Source of the DNA: Marinobacter sp. MDS2
GTDB taxonomy: Bacteria > Pseudomonadota > Gammaproteobacteria > Pseudomonadales > Oleiphilaceae
NCBI RefSeq assembly: GCF_030718085.1
Contig: NZ_JAVAJF010000004.1
Coordinates: 1 to 64,000, forward strand
DNA: 64,000 nt
Direction of reading: 5' to 3'
In this document: one piece after another, positions 47,568-61,208 of the stretch
Position numbering within the stretch: position 1 is the stretch's first letter
Layout: the number at the start of each line of letters is the position of its first letter
The notes under the pieces: generated by a model
Databases searched by the model: none
What the model was told of the DNA's origin: nothing
What the model saw: only the letters and a program-made list of their open reading frames with translations
Translations under genes and position numbers: made by a program

Positions 47568-49229
47568 ATGGCCCAGTACGTATACAGCATGAACCGCGTG
47601 GGCAAAGCGGTACCGCCCAAGCGGGAAATCCTGAAAGACATTTCTCTTAGCTTCTTCCCGGGCGCCAAAATTGGCGTACTCGGCCTGAACGGCTCGGGTA
47701 AATCTACCCTGCTTCGCATTATGGCTGGCGTTGACCAGGATTACATCGGTGAAGCCCGTCCGCAGCCCGGCATCAACGTGGGTTACCTGCCGCAGGAACC
47801 CGAACTGGACGAAGAGAAAACCGTCAAAGAAATTGTGGACGAATCCGTTGCTCACGTTCACAACGCCCTGGCCGAGCTTGATCAGGTGTACGCCGCCTAC
47901 GCCGAGCCCGACGCCGATTTTGACGAGCTGGCCAAGAAGCAGGGTGAGCTGGAAGCGATCATCCAGGCCACCGACGGCCACGACATCGAACGCAAGATGG
48001 AAGTCGCCGCCGACGCCCTGCGTCTTCCGGCCTGGGATCAGAAAGTAAAGGTTCTATCGGGAGGCGAGCGCCGCCGAGTGGCCCTATGCCGCCTGCTGCT
48101 GTCCGGCCCGGATATGCTGCTGCTCGACGAGCCAACAAACCATTTGGACGCTGAATCCGTCGCCTGGCTGGAGCGCTTCCTGCACGATTACGAAGGCACC
48201 GTAGTTGCCATCACCCACGACCGTTACTTCCTCGACAACGTTGCCGGCTGGATTCTCGAGCTTGACCGTGGCCAGGGCATTCCGTTCGAAGGCAACTACA
48301 GCCAGTGGCTGGAGAACAAAGAGAAGCGTCTGGAGATGGAATCCAAACAGGAAGCCGCTCACCAGAAGGCCGTTAAGCAAGAGCTGGAATGGGTTCGCTC
48401 CAATGCGAAGGGCCGACAGTCCAAGAGCAAGGCCCGCTTGTCTCGCTTTGAGGAAATGAGCTCTCAAGAATTCCAGAAGCGTAACGAAACCAACGAACTG
48501 TACATCCCACCCGGACCACGTCTGGGCGACAAGGTGATCGAGATTGAAGGCATCAGCAAAGCCTTCGACGACCGTCTGTTGTACGAAGACGTGTCACTGA
48601 CCGTACCGCCTGGCGCCATTGTGGGCATCATCGGTGGTAACGGCGCTGGTAAGTCCACCCTGTTCAAGATGATTGCCGGCATGGATCAACCAAATTCCGG
48701 CACCATCACCGTGGGTGAAACGGTTGAGCTGGCCTATGTTGATCAGATGCGCGATCTTGATGGCAGCAAAACCGTTTGGGAAGAGCTGTCAGACGGCAAC
48801 GACATCATCAAAGTCGGCAACTACGAAACCCCGTCCCGCGCCTATGTGGGCCGCTTTAACTTCAAAGGCACCGACCAGCAGAAGCGCGTTGGCGACTTGT
48901 CCGGCGGTGAGCGTAACCGTCTGCACCTTGCCAAGCTGCTGAAACAGGGCGGCAACGTGTTGCTGTTGGACGAACCCACCAACGATCTCGACGTAGAAAC
49001 CCTGCGTGCACTGGAAGAAGCACTACTGAACTTCCCGGGCTCTGCTTTGGTGATCTCGCACGACCGCTGGTTCCTGGACCGTGTGGCAACACACATCCTG
49101 GCGTTCGAAGATGACGGCGAAGTGGTGTATTTCGATGGCAACTTCACGGAATACGACGCCGACTTCAAGAAGCGCAAAGGCGACTCTGCCATGCAGCCCA
49201 AGCGCATGAAGTACAAGAAGCTGGCGTAA
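47568..49229 (+). CDS. ettA: EttA, energy-dependent translational throttle (ABC-F ATPase)
   Basis: A 553-residue soluble ABC-F protein that binds the ribosomal E site and gates the first elongation steps according to ATP/ADP. Two nucleotide domains have Walker A GLNGSGKST and GGNGAGKST, signatures LSGGERRR and LSGGERNR, and Walker B LLLDEPTNHLD and LLLDEPTNDLD. The charged linker between them and the insert in domain 1 are of EttA type. AAAGGGG precedes the ATG by about ten bases. Its TAA overlaps the radA ATG. Confidence 0.96.
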   Translation: MAQYVYSMNRVGKAVPPKREILKDISLSFFPGAKIGVLGLNGSGKSTLLRIMAGVDQDYIGEARPQPGINVGYLPQEPELDEEKTVKEIVDESVAHVHNALAELDQVYAAYAEPDADFDELAKKQGELEAIIQATDGHDIERKMEVAADALRLPAWDQKVKVLSGGERRRVALCRLLLSGPDMLLLDEPTNHLDAESVAWLERFLHDYEGTVVAITHDRYFLDNVAGWILELDRGQGIPFEGNYSQWLENKEKRLEMESKQEAAHQKAVKQELEWVRSNAKGRQSKSKARLSRFEEMSSQEFQKRNETNELYIPPGPRLGDKVIEIEGISKAFDDRLLYEDVSLTVPPGAIVGIIGGNGAGKSTLFKMIAGMDQPNSGTITVGETVELAYVDQMRDLDGSKTVWEELSDGNDIIKVGNYETPSRAYVGRFNFKGTDQQKRVGDLSGGERNRLHLAKLLKQGGNVLLLDEPTNDLDVETLRALEEALLNFPGSALVISHDRWFLDRVATHILAFEDDGEVVYFDGNFTEYDADFKKRKGDSAMQPKRMKYKKLA

Positions 49230-50608
49230 TGGCAAAAACCAAAACCGCGTACGTTTGCACCGAGTGCGGCGCTGACTATTCCAAGTGGCAAGGGCAATGC
49301 ACCGCCTGCCAGGCCTGGAATACCGTCAGCGAAGTACGCGGCATCTCCGGCAACAACGCCAAAGGCGCTCGAGGCATTCGCTTCGAGGGCTACGCGGGCA
49401 GCTTGTCGGAGGTCAAAAGCCTTGACGAAGTCAGCCTGGCCGAGCAGGCCCGCATTAGCACCGGCATGCAGGAATTTGACCGCGTGCTCGGTGGCGGCCT
49501 GATCGAAGGCTCAGCGGTATTAATGGGCGGCCATCCCGGCGCCGGCAAAAGTACTCTGTTGCTTCAAGCCGTGTGTCAGTTAGCTGCCCAGCACCCCGCC
49601 CTGTACGTGACCGGCGAAGAATCGCTGCAACAAGTCGCCATGCGCGCCAAACGCCTCGGCTTGCCCACCAAAGACCTGAAAATGCTATCCGAAACCAGCG
49701 TCGAGCGGGTCATGCAAGTGGCCGAAGCAGAAAAGCCGCGTATTCTGGTGGTGGACAGTATTCAGGTGATGCACGTTGCCGACATCGAATCGGCACCGGG
49801 CTCTGTCTCGCAAGTACGAGAAAGCGCTGCCTACCTGACTCGTTTCGCCAAGCAAACCGGCACCATTCTGTTTTTGGTAGGCCACGTCACCAAAGACGGC
49901 AGCCTGGCCGGGCCGAAAGTGCTGGAACACATGATCGACTGCTCGATCCTGCTGGAAGGCTCCAGCGACAGCCGTTACCGCACCCTGCGGGGCATCAAGA
50001 ACCGATTCGGTGCGGTGAACGAACTGGGCGTTTTCGCCATGCTGGAACAGGGCCTGAAAGAGGTGAAAAACCCCAGCGCCATCTTCCTGAACCGCGGTGA
50101 GGAAGCGGCGCCGGGCAGTGTCGTGATGGTCGTCTGGGAAGGCACCCGACCAATGCTGGTGGAGATTCAGGCACTGGTGGATATGGCTCAGGGCAGTTAC
50201 CCAAGACGGGTTGCGGTTGGATTGGACCAGAATCGTTTGGCGATGCTGCTGGCAGTTCTGCATCGCCATGGTGGCATGCACGTGGCAGATCAGGATGTGT
50301 TTGTGAACGTGGTTGGCGGGGTGAAGGTAGCTGAAACCAGTGCCGACTTGGCACTGCTGGCCGCGGTTGTTTCGTCCTTCCGGAACCGAGCCTTGCCGCA
50401 GGATTTGGTGATTTTCGGGGAAGTCGGCCTTTCCGGTGAGATTCGCCCCGTGCCTAGCGGGCAAGAGCGAATTTACGAGGCCTCCAAGCATGGCTTCACA
50501 CGGGCACTGGTTCCAAAAGCCAATGCTCCTCGCAAGCCTATCGAGGGAATGAAGGTTATTCCGGTGACCAAACTATCGGATGCACTTTCGGCATTGGAGG
50601 AGTTTTAA
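49229..50608 (+). CDS. radA: RadA DNA repair/branch migration protein
   Basis: A 459-residue RecA-related ATPase that drives branch migration in recombination. The N-terminal zinc finger is CTECGADYSKWQGQCTAC (18 residues); Walker A is GHPGAGKST, the RadA-specific motif is KNRFG, and a Lon-like C-terminal domain ends the protein (GEVGLSGEIRPV). The ATG overlaps the ettA stop (TAATG). Confidence 0.96.
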   Translation: MAKTKTAYVCTECGADYSKWQGQCTACQAWNTVSEVRGISGNNAKGARGIRFEGYAGSLSEVKSLDEVSLAEQARISTGMQEFDRVLGGGLIEGSAVLMGGHPGAGKSTLLLQAVCQLAAQHPALYVTGEESLQQVAMRAKRLGLPTKDLKMLSETSVERVMQVAEAEKPRILVVDSIQVMHVADIESAPGSVSQVRESAAYLTRFAKQTGTILFLVGHVTKDGSLAGPKVLEHMIDCSILLEGSSDSRYRTLRGIKNRFGAVNELGVFAMLEQGLKEVKNPSAIFLNRGEEAAPGSVVMVVWEGTRPMLVEIQALVDMAQGSYPRRVAVGLDQNRLAMLLAVLHRHGGMHVADQDVFVNVVGGVKVAETSADLALLAAVVSSFRNRALPQDLVIFGEVGLSGEIRPVPSGQERIYEASKHGFTRALVPKANAPRKPIEGMKVIPVTKLSDALSALEEF

Positions 50609-50616
50609 ACTCCTCC
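50596..50616. other. palindrome covering the radA stop codon
   Basis: A perfect 10-bp inverted repeat with a single central base (50596-50605 and 50607-50616) includes the radA TAA at 50606-50608. As a hairpin it would be a 7-bp stem with a 7-base loop. It lies between convergent radA and the PilZ gene. Confidence 0.5.
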
Positions 50617-50618
50617 TC

Positions 50619-50987
50619 TTATTCAATCAGATGCGCGAGCTCTCGCTCCAACGAATCCGGATCACCTAGGTTCAATTCCACCAACCGCCGCAAATGCATA
50701 GCACTTTCGATATCGATGTACTGGCATTTAAAACCCAGACGATGGCCTTCAACGTGCACCAATTCCACCGCCATCACAATACCGGCCTCGTGGCCGTTCA
50801 ACTGCACCACAAGCTCACAGGGCTCGCCAAGTGGCACACTCCAGCCTTCTGGTCGCTCCACAAGCGCCCCTTTGAGGGATATATCCAACACCTCCGTTGA
50901 CCACACCTGTTCCTGCCAGTGCAGCTCGCAGGGAGCATCAAAGCTAATGCGGTGGAAACGGCGATTTTCGGGATTTTGGGCAGCCAA
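50619..50987 (-). CDS. PilZ domain protein (predicted c-di-GMP binding)
   Basis: A 122-residue single PilZ domain. The c-di-GMP motif is visible as RRFHR near the N-terminus (RxxxR type) and DISLKGALVE (D/NxSxxG) about 30 residues later. The best start is TTG at 50987, with GGAGA six bases upstream; no ATG lies between it and residue 36 of a longer frame that begins at 51095. Such proteins link c-di-GMP to motility, pili or surface polymers, which fits the pilus genes in the window, though none adjoins it. It lies downstream of hemE beyond element B. Confidence 0.75.
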   Translation of the reverse strand: MAAQNPENRRFHRISFDAPCELHWQEQVWSTEVLDISLKGALVERPEGWSVPLGEPCELVVQLNGHEAGIVMAVELVHVEGHRLGFKCQYIDIESAMHLRRLVELNLGDPDSLERELAHLIE

Positions 50988-51112
50988 AGGGGGTCTCCGA
51001 GTATTGAATAGCTCTGCTATGACTATAGACCGGACACAATGGGGAATCCATCGCTGGAAATAGCAGAAAAACCAAACTACGTTTCGGGTGGACATTAACT
51101 GTGAGGCATGAA

Positions 51113-51222
51113 GCGAGCTGGCGGGACGGCCTCCGAAAAATTTCGAAGGCCAAGGATGGCCGAAGAGAAGCGCACATGGATGTGCTCGTAGCGGTTTTTC
51201 GGAGGCCGTCCCGCCAGATCGC
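51113..51222 (+). ncRNA. palindromic element B, TwoAYGGAY-like structured RNA candidate
   Basis: Outer arms of 27 paired bases in 28 (51113-51140 and 51195-51222; one G-A mismatch) enclose two hairpins. Hairpin 1 (51148-51161) is GGCC-AAGGAT-GGCC; hairpin 2 (51170-51187) is GCGCAC-ATGGAT-GTGCTC with the same C-T mismatch seen in element A. Arm sequences differ from those of element A while pairing is kept. The GGA loops read on the plus strand, opposite to the flanking hemE and PilZ genes, so a plus-strand transcript would need its own promoter; none convincing was found. Confidence 0.68.
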
Positions 51223-51269
51223 CCAGCACCACACTGGCAATCTAGAGGACGACTATCTCCAAAACTCAA

Positions 51270-52337
51270 TTACTGCTGATGATACTTGGCACTCAGCTCA
51301 ACAACCGCCTCAATGAACGCCCCGGCATGCTCCGGATCCACTTCCGGTGTAATACCGTGACCCAGGTTGAAGATGTGCCCGGTGCCCTGTCCGTAACGAG
51401 ACAGAATATCTTCTACCTCCTCACGGATACGCTGCTTAGGAGCATACAACATAGTCGGATCCATATTGCCCTGCAGAGCAACCCGATCACCCACTCGTGC
51501 ACGAGCGTTGCCAATATCCGTGGTCCAGTCCAGACCAACCGCATCACAACCCGTGTCGGCAATCGACTCCAGCCACTGGCCACCGTTCTTGGTGAACAAA
51601 ATCACCGGCACCCGGCGACCCTCATTTTCACGGATCAGCCCGTCGACAATCTTCTTCATGTAGCGCAGCGAGAACTCTTCATAGGCCCAGCCGCTCAGCA
51701 CGCCACCCCAAGTATCAAAAATCTGCACAGCCTGAGCGCCGGCTTTGATCTGGCCATTCAGGTAATCGATCACTGAATCCGCAAGGTGATCCAGCAAACG
51801 ATGCATCACTTCCGGCTGACCGTAAGCCAGCTTCTTGGTTTCACGGAAGTCCTTGGACGAACCGCCTTCCACCATGTAAGTCGCCAGTGTCCACGGGCTA
51901 CCGGAGAAACCGATCAACGGAACCCGGCCATTCAACTCACGGCGAATGGTCGATACCGCATTCATCACATAATCCAGATCAGACTCCGCCTTGATGTTTG
52001 GCAGGGCGTCTACATCGGCTTCCGTACGAATCACTTTACGGAACTTCGGACCTTCGCCGGTTTCGAAATACAAACCAAGGCCCAACGCATCGGGAATGGT
52101 CAGGATATCGGAGAACAAAATCGCCGCATCCAGTGGATAACGCTCCAACGGCTGCAGCGTTACTTCACAGGCCAGCGGCGTGTTCTTGCACAGACTGAGG
52201 AAGTCACCCGCCTGGGCCCGGGTTGCGCGGTACTCCGGCAGGTAACGGCCCGCCTGACGCATCATCCACACCGGGGTACGGTCTACAGGCTGGCGCATCA
52301 AAGCGCGCAGGAAGCGATCGTTCTTCAACTCAGTCAT
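51270..52337 (-). CDS. hemE: Uroporphyrinogen decarboxylase
   Basis: A 355-residue enzyme making coproporphyrinogen III in heme synthesis. [16 protein letters not shown] near the N-terminus holds the substrate-binding arginines; [14 protein letters not shown] carries the key Asp; [17 protein letters not shown] is the second signature (in part). Follows gltD on the same strand after a terminator. Confidence 0.97.
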   Translation of the reverse strand: MTELKNDRFLRALMRQPVDRTPVWMMRQAGRYLPEYRATRAQAGDFLSLCKNTPLACEVTLQPLERYPLDAAILFSDILTIPDALGLGLYFETGEGPKFRKVIRTEADVDALPNIKAESDLDYVMNAVSTIRRELNGRVPLIGFSGSPWTLATYMVEGGSSKDFRETKKLAYGQPEVMHRLLDHLADSVIDYLNGQIKAGAQAVQIFDTWGGVLSGWAYEEFSLRYMKKIVDGLIRENEGRRVPVILFTKNGGQWLESIADTGCDAVGLDWTTDIGNARARVGDRVALQGNMDPTMLYAPKQRIREEVEDILSRYGQGTGHIFNLGHGITPEVDPEHAGAFIEAVVELSAKYHQQ

Positions 52338-52404
52338 AGTTACAGTCTTCTCATCGTTTATGGGTCAGAGACAATGGGAGCCAATGATACCCCGTTTGCG
52401 CCAA

Positions 52405-52440
52405 TAAAAAAGGGCGGCTTTCCCCTAGGAAGCCGCCCTT
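52405..52440 (-). terminator. terminator downstream of gltD
   Basis: An 11-bp stem (52410-52420 with 52430-52440) is followed on the minus strand by a run of T's. It closes the gltBD transcript before hemE. Confidence 0.88.
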
Positions 52441-52462
52441 CTGGCACCGATCAAGATTTTAC

Positions 52463-53938
<1,476 letters not shown>

Positions 53939-53956
53939 TCACAGTTTTCCCGGGGC

Positions 53957-56900
53957 TTACTCCGGACGGGCTCGGGTGCTGGCCAACAGGCTGCGAAGAT
54001 TCGCGGCCTTTGGTTTAACCAGCCAGAACCGGTTGATGTAATCGTCGAAATCCTCCAGAAGATGTTCAGCCCAGGCACTCCCGGTTTCGGAAATGTGCTC
54101 ACGAATCACACCGCGCAGGTGGTTTCGGTAGGCTTCCATGTCTTCTCGTGCAATACGCTGAATCTCAACCAGCTCGTGGTTGTACTTGTCTACAAAGGTG
54201 TTATCCAGATCGAGAACGTAGGCAAAACCACCGGTCATACCCGCACCGAAGTTGTAGCCTGTTTCGCCCAGAACGGTCACCAAACCGCCCGTCATGTATT
54301 CGCAGCAGTGATCGCCTGCGCCTTCCACAACCGCGTGAGCGCCGGAGTTACGAACCGCAAACCGCTCGCCCGCTGTGCCCGCGGCAAACAGCTTCCCGCC
54401 GGTTGCGCCGTACAAGCAGGTATTACCGACGATAGACGTTTCCTGGGTTTTGAAATCACTGCCACGGGGCGGCTTGATCACCAGCTTGCCGCCGGTCATG
54501 CCTTTGCCCACGTAATCGTTAGCATCGCCGTGCAGCACCATGTTCAGACCGCCAACGTTCCAGACACCGAAGCTCTGGCCAGCGGTACCTGTCAGGTCGA
54601 GGGTGATCGGGGCATCTGACATGCCTTTGTTGCCATATCGAGCGGCAATTTCACCTGACAAACGGGCACCGATTGAACGGTCACAGTTGGTGACTTTGTA
54701 GGTCCAGGCGCCGCCCGATTTTTCGTTCAGCGCGGCTGCCGTATCCTTCACAATCTGCTCGGCCAACTTGCCTTGGTCGAACGGCAGGTTCCGCTCTACC
54801 TGGCAGGTCTGCGGTTTGTCTGCCGGAATGTGATCGTTTTCCAGCAAGCGGGTCAGATCGAGTTTCTTCTGGCGCGCGGTGTTGCCGGGCAGGCGCTCAA
54901 GCAGATCAACACGCCCAACCAGCTCTTCGATGCTACGAACACCGAGCTTGGCCATCCACTCGCGCGTCTCTTCCGCAACAAAACGGAAGAAGTTCATTGC
55001 CATCTCGACGGTGCCTTTGAAGTGCTCTTCACGCAGGTAGTCGTTCTGAGTCGCCACACCGGTCGCACAGTTATTCAGGTGGCAAATACGCAGGTACTTA
55101 CAACCCAAAGCCACCATTGGCGTGGTACCAAAACCGAAGCTTTCCGCACCCAGAATCGCGGCCTTCACCACATCCAGGCCGGTTTTGATTCCGCCGTCCG
55201 TTTGCAGGCGAATTTTGCCGCGCAGGTCGTTGGCGCGGAGCGCTTGCTGTGTTTCGGTCAAACCCAGCTCCCACGGGGAGCCGGCATAGCGAATCGAGGT
55301 CAGCGGGCTGGCCGCAGTACCACCGTCATAACCGGAAACTGTAATCAGGTCGGCGTAGGCCTTGGCCACACCGGCAGCAATGGTGCCTACACCCGGCTCG
55401 GATACCAGCTTCACCGACACCAACGCCTCGGGGTTAACCTGCTTCAGGTCGAAGATCAGCTGAGCCAAATCTTCAATCGAATAGATGTCGTGGTGCGGCG
55501 GCGGTGAAATCAATGTCACACCCGGCACTGAGTAACGCAAACGGGCAATCAGGTCGTTCACCTTGCCACCCGGCAGCTGGCCACCCTCACCCGGCTTGGC
55601 ACCCTGAGCCACTTTGATCTGCATAACGTCCGCGCTGCGCAGGTACTCGGCGGTGACACCGAAGCGGCCGGAAGCGACCTGCTTGATCTTGGAGCGCTTG
55701 TTGGTGCCGTAACGGGCTGGATCCTCACCACCTTCACCGGAGTTGGAGCGACCACCCAAGGTGTTCATCGCCACAGCCAGAGCCTCGTGCGCTTCCGGCG
55801 ACAATGCACCCAGAGACATCGCAGCCGAGTCGAAACGCGGGAAGATGTTTTCCACAGGCTCTACGTCAGCGATATCGATTGCCTGAATGCCATCCTTGAA
55901 CACCAGCAGGTCACGCAAGGTCGCGACCGGGCGCTCATTCACCAAACTGGCGTATTCACGGTAATGACCGTAGTCACCGCTGATCACCGCGTCTTGCAGC
56001 TTACCCACAACATCCGGGTTGAACGCATGGTATTCCTGGCCGTGGATGTACTTCAGCACACCACCCGGCGAGAGCGGCTTACGCGGCTTCCAGGCAACCG
56101 CGGCAAGCAGCTCCTGATCTTGCTGGAAATCGCCAAAATCAGCGCCCTGGATACGGCTAGGCACACCCTTAAAGCAAAGATCAACCACGTTGTCGGCCAG
56201 ACCAATCGCTTCAAACAACTGCGCACCACGGTATGAAGCAATGGTGGAAATACCCATCTTGGACAGGATTTTCAACAGGCCTTTGTTGATGCCCTTACGG
56301 TAATTGTTCTTGGCTTCGATCGGATCCATCATCAGCTCGCCTGTGCGAATCAGATCGTTCATCACCTGATACGCCAGATACGGGTAGACCGCGGTCGCGC
56401 CAAAGCCAAACAGTACTGCGAAGTGATGCGGGTCGCGCACCCACCCACTCTCGACGATGAGGTTGGTATCGCAACGCAAACCGTTCGCTGACAGGTGGTG
56501 ATGAACCGCCGCGGTGGCCATCAAGGCATTCACCGGCAGCTCACCTTCCACCAAATCCTTATCACTCAGGATCAGCAGCACCTTGCCATCACGAACTGCC
56601 GCTGCAGACTCTTCGCATACACGAACAATCGCCTGCTCCAGACCTTCTTCCGGACGGTAGCTCAAGGCTACCCGGCCGACTTCAAAGCCGGGGCGCTTGT
56701 TATTGGTAAGCTTCAGGAACTTGGCTGGCGACAGCACCGGCGTTGTCAAAATAACCCGGTCCGCGTGTTCTGCAGTTTCTTCGAATACGTTCCGCTCTGC
56801 ACCCAGACAGGTCTCGAGCGACATCACGATGGTCTCTCGCAGCGGATCGATTGGCGGGTTGGTTACCTGCGCGAATTTTTGACGGAAGTAATCCGCTACG

Positions 56901-58405
56901 TGCCGAACCTTGCTTGAAAGCACCGCCATAGGCGTGTCGTCGCCCATAGAGCCGACGGCCTCCTGTGCGCCTTCTGCCAGCGGCCGAAGCACCTGGTCAC
57001 GCTCCTCGAACGAAACGTTAAACATTTTCTGGTGAACCAGCAGCTCGTCGGCCTCCATCAATTTGAATTCGGGAGACTCCTGATAAAGCGTGGACTCGAC
57101 TCGCAGCGCGTTTTCTTTTAACCAGCGGCGGTACGGCTGAGCGTTCTTGAGACGCTCATCAATATCCGGTGTATGCAGAACCTCGCCGGTTTCAGTATCA
57201 ATGGCCAACATCTGGCCCGGCCCTACCCGACCTTTCGCCACAACGTCAGACGGCGCGTAATCGTAGGTGCCGACTTCTGATGCCAAGGTAATGAAATCAT
57301 CCTTGGTGATCACCCAGCGTGCCGGGCGCAAGCCATTCCGGTCCAGCATACAAAGCGCGTATCGGCCGTCAGACATAACCAGGCCAGCCGGGCCGTCCCA
57401 TGGCTCCATATGCATGGAGTTGTACTCATAAAAGGCACGCAGATCCGAGTCCATGGTGTCCACGTTCTGCCAGGCAGGCGGAATCATCATGCGCACGGCG
57501 CGGAACAGATCAACGCCACCGGCGAGCAGGATTTCCAGCATGTTGTCCATACTGGACGAGTCAGACCCTGCCAGATTGACCAACGGCTGCAAGGTTTGCA
57601 GGTCCGGCAGGTCTGGAGAGCTGAACTTGGCCGCACGGGCGATCGCCCAGTTACGGTTGCCATCAACCGTGTTGATCTCACCGTTGTGCGCAAGATAACG
57701 GAACGGCTGTGCCAGCGGCCACTTGGGCATGGTGTTGGTTGAAAAACGCTGGTGGAACACGCAGATTGCGGTTTCCAGATCCGGATCACCCAAATCTTTA
57801 TAGAAGTTGGCCAGATCAGCGGGCATCATCAGGCCTTTATAGGCCAATGTGCGATGCGAAAGACTACAGATGTAGAATTCGGAATCGTCAGCCATGTCTC
57901 GCTCGGCATAACGACGACCAAGGAACAGGCTGATTGCAAATTCTTTCTCTGTTTTGTCACCTGGCTCAACGAACACCTGTTCGATGCGGGGCAAGCAGTC
58001 TTTTGCCATCGGCCCCAGACAACTGTCATCGACGGGCACTTCACGCCAGCCCATGATGTCGAGGCCTTGTTCGGTCAATCTTTGCTCTATTGCAGCTCGA
58101 CCCGCGGCCGCTTTACCTTCCTCTTGGGCTAAAAAAACCTGGCCAACTGCAAATAAGTCGCCAGGTTTTTTGCCAAACGCTGCTTCAGCAGCTTTAACCA
58201 AGAAGGCCTTTGGGCTCTGCAACAGCAGACCACAACCATCACCGGTCTTTCCGTCGGCAGCGATGCCTCCACGGTGAGTCATACAGGTGAGTGATTCGAT
58301 AGCTGTTTCCAACAACTTATGGCTAACCTCGCCCTTCATGTGGGCTATCAGGCCAAAACCGCAGTTGTCCCTGAATTCATCGGGATGATACAAGCCTGTC
58401 GTCAT
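53957..58405 (-). CDS. gltB: Glutamate synthase large subunit
   Basis: A 1482-residue enzyme: glutamine + 2-oxoglutarate + NADPH to two glutamates, with GltD. A class II glutaminase domain begins at Cys15 ([10 protein letters not shown]) after removal of a short propeptide. The central and FMN domains follow, with the 3Fe-4S cluster cysteines in [12 protein letters not shown] and the GXGXG-rich C-terminal beta-helix ([11 protein letters not shown]). The ATG at 58405 matches Pseudomonas GltB. The promoter region carries two NtrC-type dyads, suggesting nitrogen control. Confidence 0.97.
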   Translation of the reverse strand: MTTGLYHPDEFRDNCGFGLIAHMKGEVSHKLLETAIESLTCMTHRGGIAADGKTGDGCGLLLQSPKAFLVKAAEAAFGKKPGDLFAVGQVFLAQEEGKAAAGRAAIEQRLTEQGLDIMGWREVPVDDSCLGPMAKDCLPRIEQVFVEPGDKTEKEFAISLFLGRRYAERDMADDSEFYICSLSHRTLAYKGLMMPADLANFYKDLGDPDLETAICVFHQRFSTNTMPKWPLAQPFRYLAHNGEINTVDGNRNWAIARAAKFSSPDLPDLQTLQPLVNLAGSDSSSMDNMLEILLAGGVDLFRAVRMMIPPAWQNVDTMDSDLRAFYEYNSMHMEPWDGPAGLVMSDGRYALCMLDRNGLRPARWVITKDDFITLASEVGTYDYAPSDVVAKGRVGPGQMLAIDTETGEVLHTPDIDERLKNAQPYRRWLKENALRVESTLYQESPEFKLMEADELLVHQKMFNVSFEERDQVLRPLAEGAQEAVGSMGDDTPMAVLSSKVRHVADYFRQKFAQVTNPPIDPLRETIVMSLETCLGAERNVFEETAEHADRVILTTPVLSPAKFLKLTNNKRPGFEVGRVALSYRPEEGLEQAIVRVCEESAAAVRDGKVLLILSDKDLVEGELPVNALMATAAVHHHLSANGLRCDTNLIVESGWVRDPHHFAVLFGFGATAVYPYLAYQVMNDLIRTGELMMDPIEAKNNYRKGINKGLLKILSKMGISTIASYRGAQLFEAIGLADNVVDLCFKGVPSRIQGADFGDFQQDQELLAAVAWKPRKPLSPGGVLKYIHGQEYHAFNPDVVGKLQDAVISGDYGHYREYASLVNERPVATLRDLLVFKDGIQAIDIADVEPVENIFPRFDSAAMSLGALSPEAHEALAVAMNTLGGRSNSGEGGEDPARYGTNKRSKIKQVASGRFGVTAEYLRSADVMQIKVAQGAKPGEGGQLPGGKVNDLIARLRYSVPGVTLISPPPHHDIYSIEDLAQLIFDLKQVNPEALVSVKLVSEPGVGTIAAGVAKAYADLITVSGYDGGTAASPLTSIRYAGSPWELGLTETQQALRANDLRGKIRLQTDGGIKTGLDVVKAAILGAESFGFGTTPMVALGCKYLRICHLNNCATGVATQNDYLREEHFKGTVEMAMNFFRFVAEETREWMAKLGVRSIEELVGRVDLLERLPGNTARQKKLDLTRLLENDHIPADKPQTCQVERNLPFDQGKLAEQIVKDTAAALNEKSGGAWTYKVTNCDRSIGARLSGEIAARYGNKGMSDAPITLDLTGTAGQSFGVWNVGGLNMVLHGDANDYVGKGMTGGKLVIKPPRGSDFKTQETSIVGNTCLYGATGGKLFAAGTAGERFAVRNSGAHAVVEGAGDHCCEYMTGGLVTVLGETGYNFGAGMTGGFAYVLDLDNTFVDKYNHELVEIQRIAREDMEAYRNHLRGVIREHISETGSAWAEHLLEDFDDYINRFWLVKPKAANLRSLLASTRARPE

Positions 58406-58446
58406 AAGCGTTCTCTCACGTAAAAAGCATTCCCGCCACCCCATTT

Positions 58447-58463
58447 TGCACCACCGTAGTGCA
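58447..58463. promoter_or_regulatory. NtrC-type binding site, downstream copy at gltB
   Basis: TGCACC-N5-AGTGCA (17 bp) differs from the NtrC consensus TGCACC-N5-GGTGCA at one base. It lies about 37 bp downstream of the predicted start point near 58492, inside the gltB 5' UTR, where a bound protein would block elongation or loop to the upstream site. Confidence 0.55.
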
Positions 58464-58498
58464 CAAAATGAGCTGACACTTTAAAAAAGGGGGAAGGG

Positions 58499-58526
58499 AT
58501 TATACGTATAGAAAATGAGCACGCAA
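58499..58526 (-). promoter_or_regulatory. gltBD promoter (sigma-70 type)
   Basis: Minus strand TTGCGT (58521-58526) and perfect TATAAT (58499-58504) with a 16-bp spacer. It lies between the two NtrC-type dyads. No sigma-54 (GG-N10-GC) element was seen. Confidence 0.65.
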
Positions 58527-58563
58527 GGAATATTTAAAAGTTTCGTAATTGGCGAACACGGAG

Positions 58564-58580
58564 TGCACCATATAGGTGCA
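58564..58580. promoter_or_regulatory. NtrC-type binding site, upstream copy at gltB
   Basis: TGCACC-ATATA-GGTGCA, a perfect match to the NtrC dyad consensus, extended by two more paired bases on each side (58562-58582). It is centred about 80 bp upstream of the predicted gltB start point and 117 bp from the second site. It also lies just after the stop of the SPOR/AAA gene and could form a hairpin there, but no U-run follows. Confidence 0.6.
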
Positions 58581-58591
58581 CTCTCGCCGAT

Positions 58592-60079
<1,488 letters not shown>

Positions 60080-60119
60080 ACCTCATCCCTGCATTATTGT
60101 TTTTTGGGTAGACAATCGG

Positions 60120-61208
60120 TTAACCGATAAACGCTTGCAAGGTCGCACGCAAATTCTCGGATTTGTAGTCTGCGGTTACCCAAGCGTCGCCCAATGCGCG
60201 CATGAGTACCAAACGGATCTGGCCATCAACGTTTTTCTTATCCACAGCCATCAGGCGCATGAAGTCGTCTTCTGTCATTCCTTCTGGTGCTTTGTCTGGC
60301 AGACCGGCGCTACGAATCAAGGCATCCGCACGATCTTTATCTGCTTCGCTAATATGCCCTTCGCGCACAGACAAATCGGCCGCCATCATCATACCAGTTC
60401 CAACCGCCTCACCGTGCAACCAATTGCCGTATCCTGCAAACGTTTCGATCGCATGGCCAAAGGTATGGCCCAGGTTAAGAATGGCGCGCAGACCTCCTTC
60501 TTTCTCGTCCAAGGAAACCACTTCCGCCTTACACTCACAGGAACGGTATATGGCTTCACCCAGAGCTTCGGTATCAAGTGCGCGAAGAGCTTCGATATTA
60601 TCTTCGAGCCAGCCCAGGAATTCAGGGGTGCGAATCAAACCGTATTTAATCACCTCAGCAAGTCCCGCAGACACTTCTTGGGCAGGAAGGGTTGCAAGTG
60701 TATCGGTATCAATCAGCACGGCTTGCGGCTGATGGAAAGCTCCCACCATATTCTTGCCGAGAGGATGGTTGATGCCGGTTTTACCGCCGACGGATGAATC
60801 CACCTGCGACAACAGTGTGGTCGGAATCTGAATGAACGGTACACCACGCTGGTAACACGCCGCCGCAAACCCTGCCATATCTCCCACCACGCCGCCACCC
60901 AGCGCCGCAATGGTCGTATGACGGGTGTGGCGATTTTCCAGCAAACCGTCGAAGATAAGATTCAGCGTCTGCCAGTTTTTATGTTCTTCGCCATCCGGCA
61001 GCGTGACCACATCAACCTGTTTTCCCGGGAAACACGCCTTCGCTTTTTCCAAATACAACGGCGCGACCGTGTCGTTGGTGACAATCATCACCTGACTGCC
61101 GCTCACCCATGGAGCCAGGTCGTATGAACCCAGCAGTCCCGATCCAATCACAATGGGGTAGCTGCGCTCACCAAGATCAACTTTGAGTTCTTTCAGTACC
61201 TTGTACAT
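60120..61208 (-). CDS. aroB: 3-dehydroquinate synthase
   Basis: A 362-residue NAD- and metal-dependent enzyme, second step of the shikimate pathway. Seen are [25 protein letters not shown] (in part), the [16 protein letters not shown] stretch and the metal-ligand histidines in [11 protein letters not shown] and HGEAVGTGM. It overlaps aroK by 32 bases. Confidence 0.97.
   Translation of the reverse strand: MYKVLKELKVDLGERSYPIVIGSGLLGSYDLAPWVSGSQVMIVTNDTVAPLYLEKAKACFPGKQVDVVTLPDGEEHKNWQTLNLIFDGLLENRHTRHTTIAALGGGVVGDMAGFAAACYQRGVPFIQIPTTLLSQVDSSVGGKTGINHPLGKNMVGAFHQPQAVLIDTDTLATLPAQEVSAGLAEVIKYGLIRTPEFLGWLEDNIEALRALDTEALGEAIYRSCECKAEVVSLDEKEGGLRAILNLGHTFGHAIETFAGYGNWLHGEAVGTGMMMAADLSVREGHISEADKDRADALIRSAGLPDKAPEGMTEDDFMRLMAVDKKNVDGQIRLVLMRALGDAWVTADYKSENLRATLQAFIG

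Noticed and set aside
58562..58582. Terminator of the SPOR/AAA gene
   Set aside because: The stem is strong but followed by CGTGTTCG with no U-run; a regulator dyad explains it better.
58406..58591. Sigma-54 promoter for gltB, expected with NtrC sites
   Set aside because: No GG-N10-GC pattern found in the right orientation and spacing.
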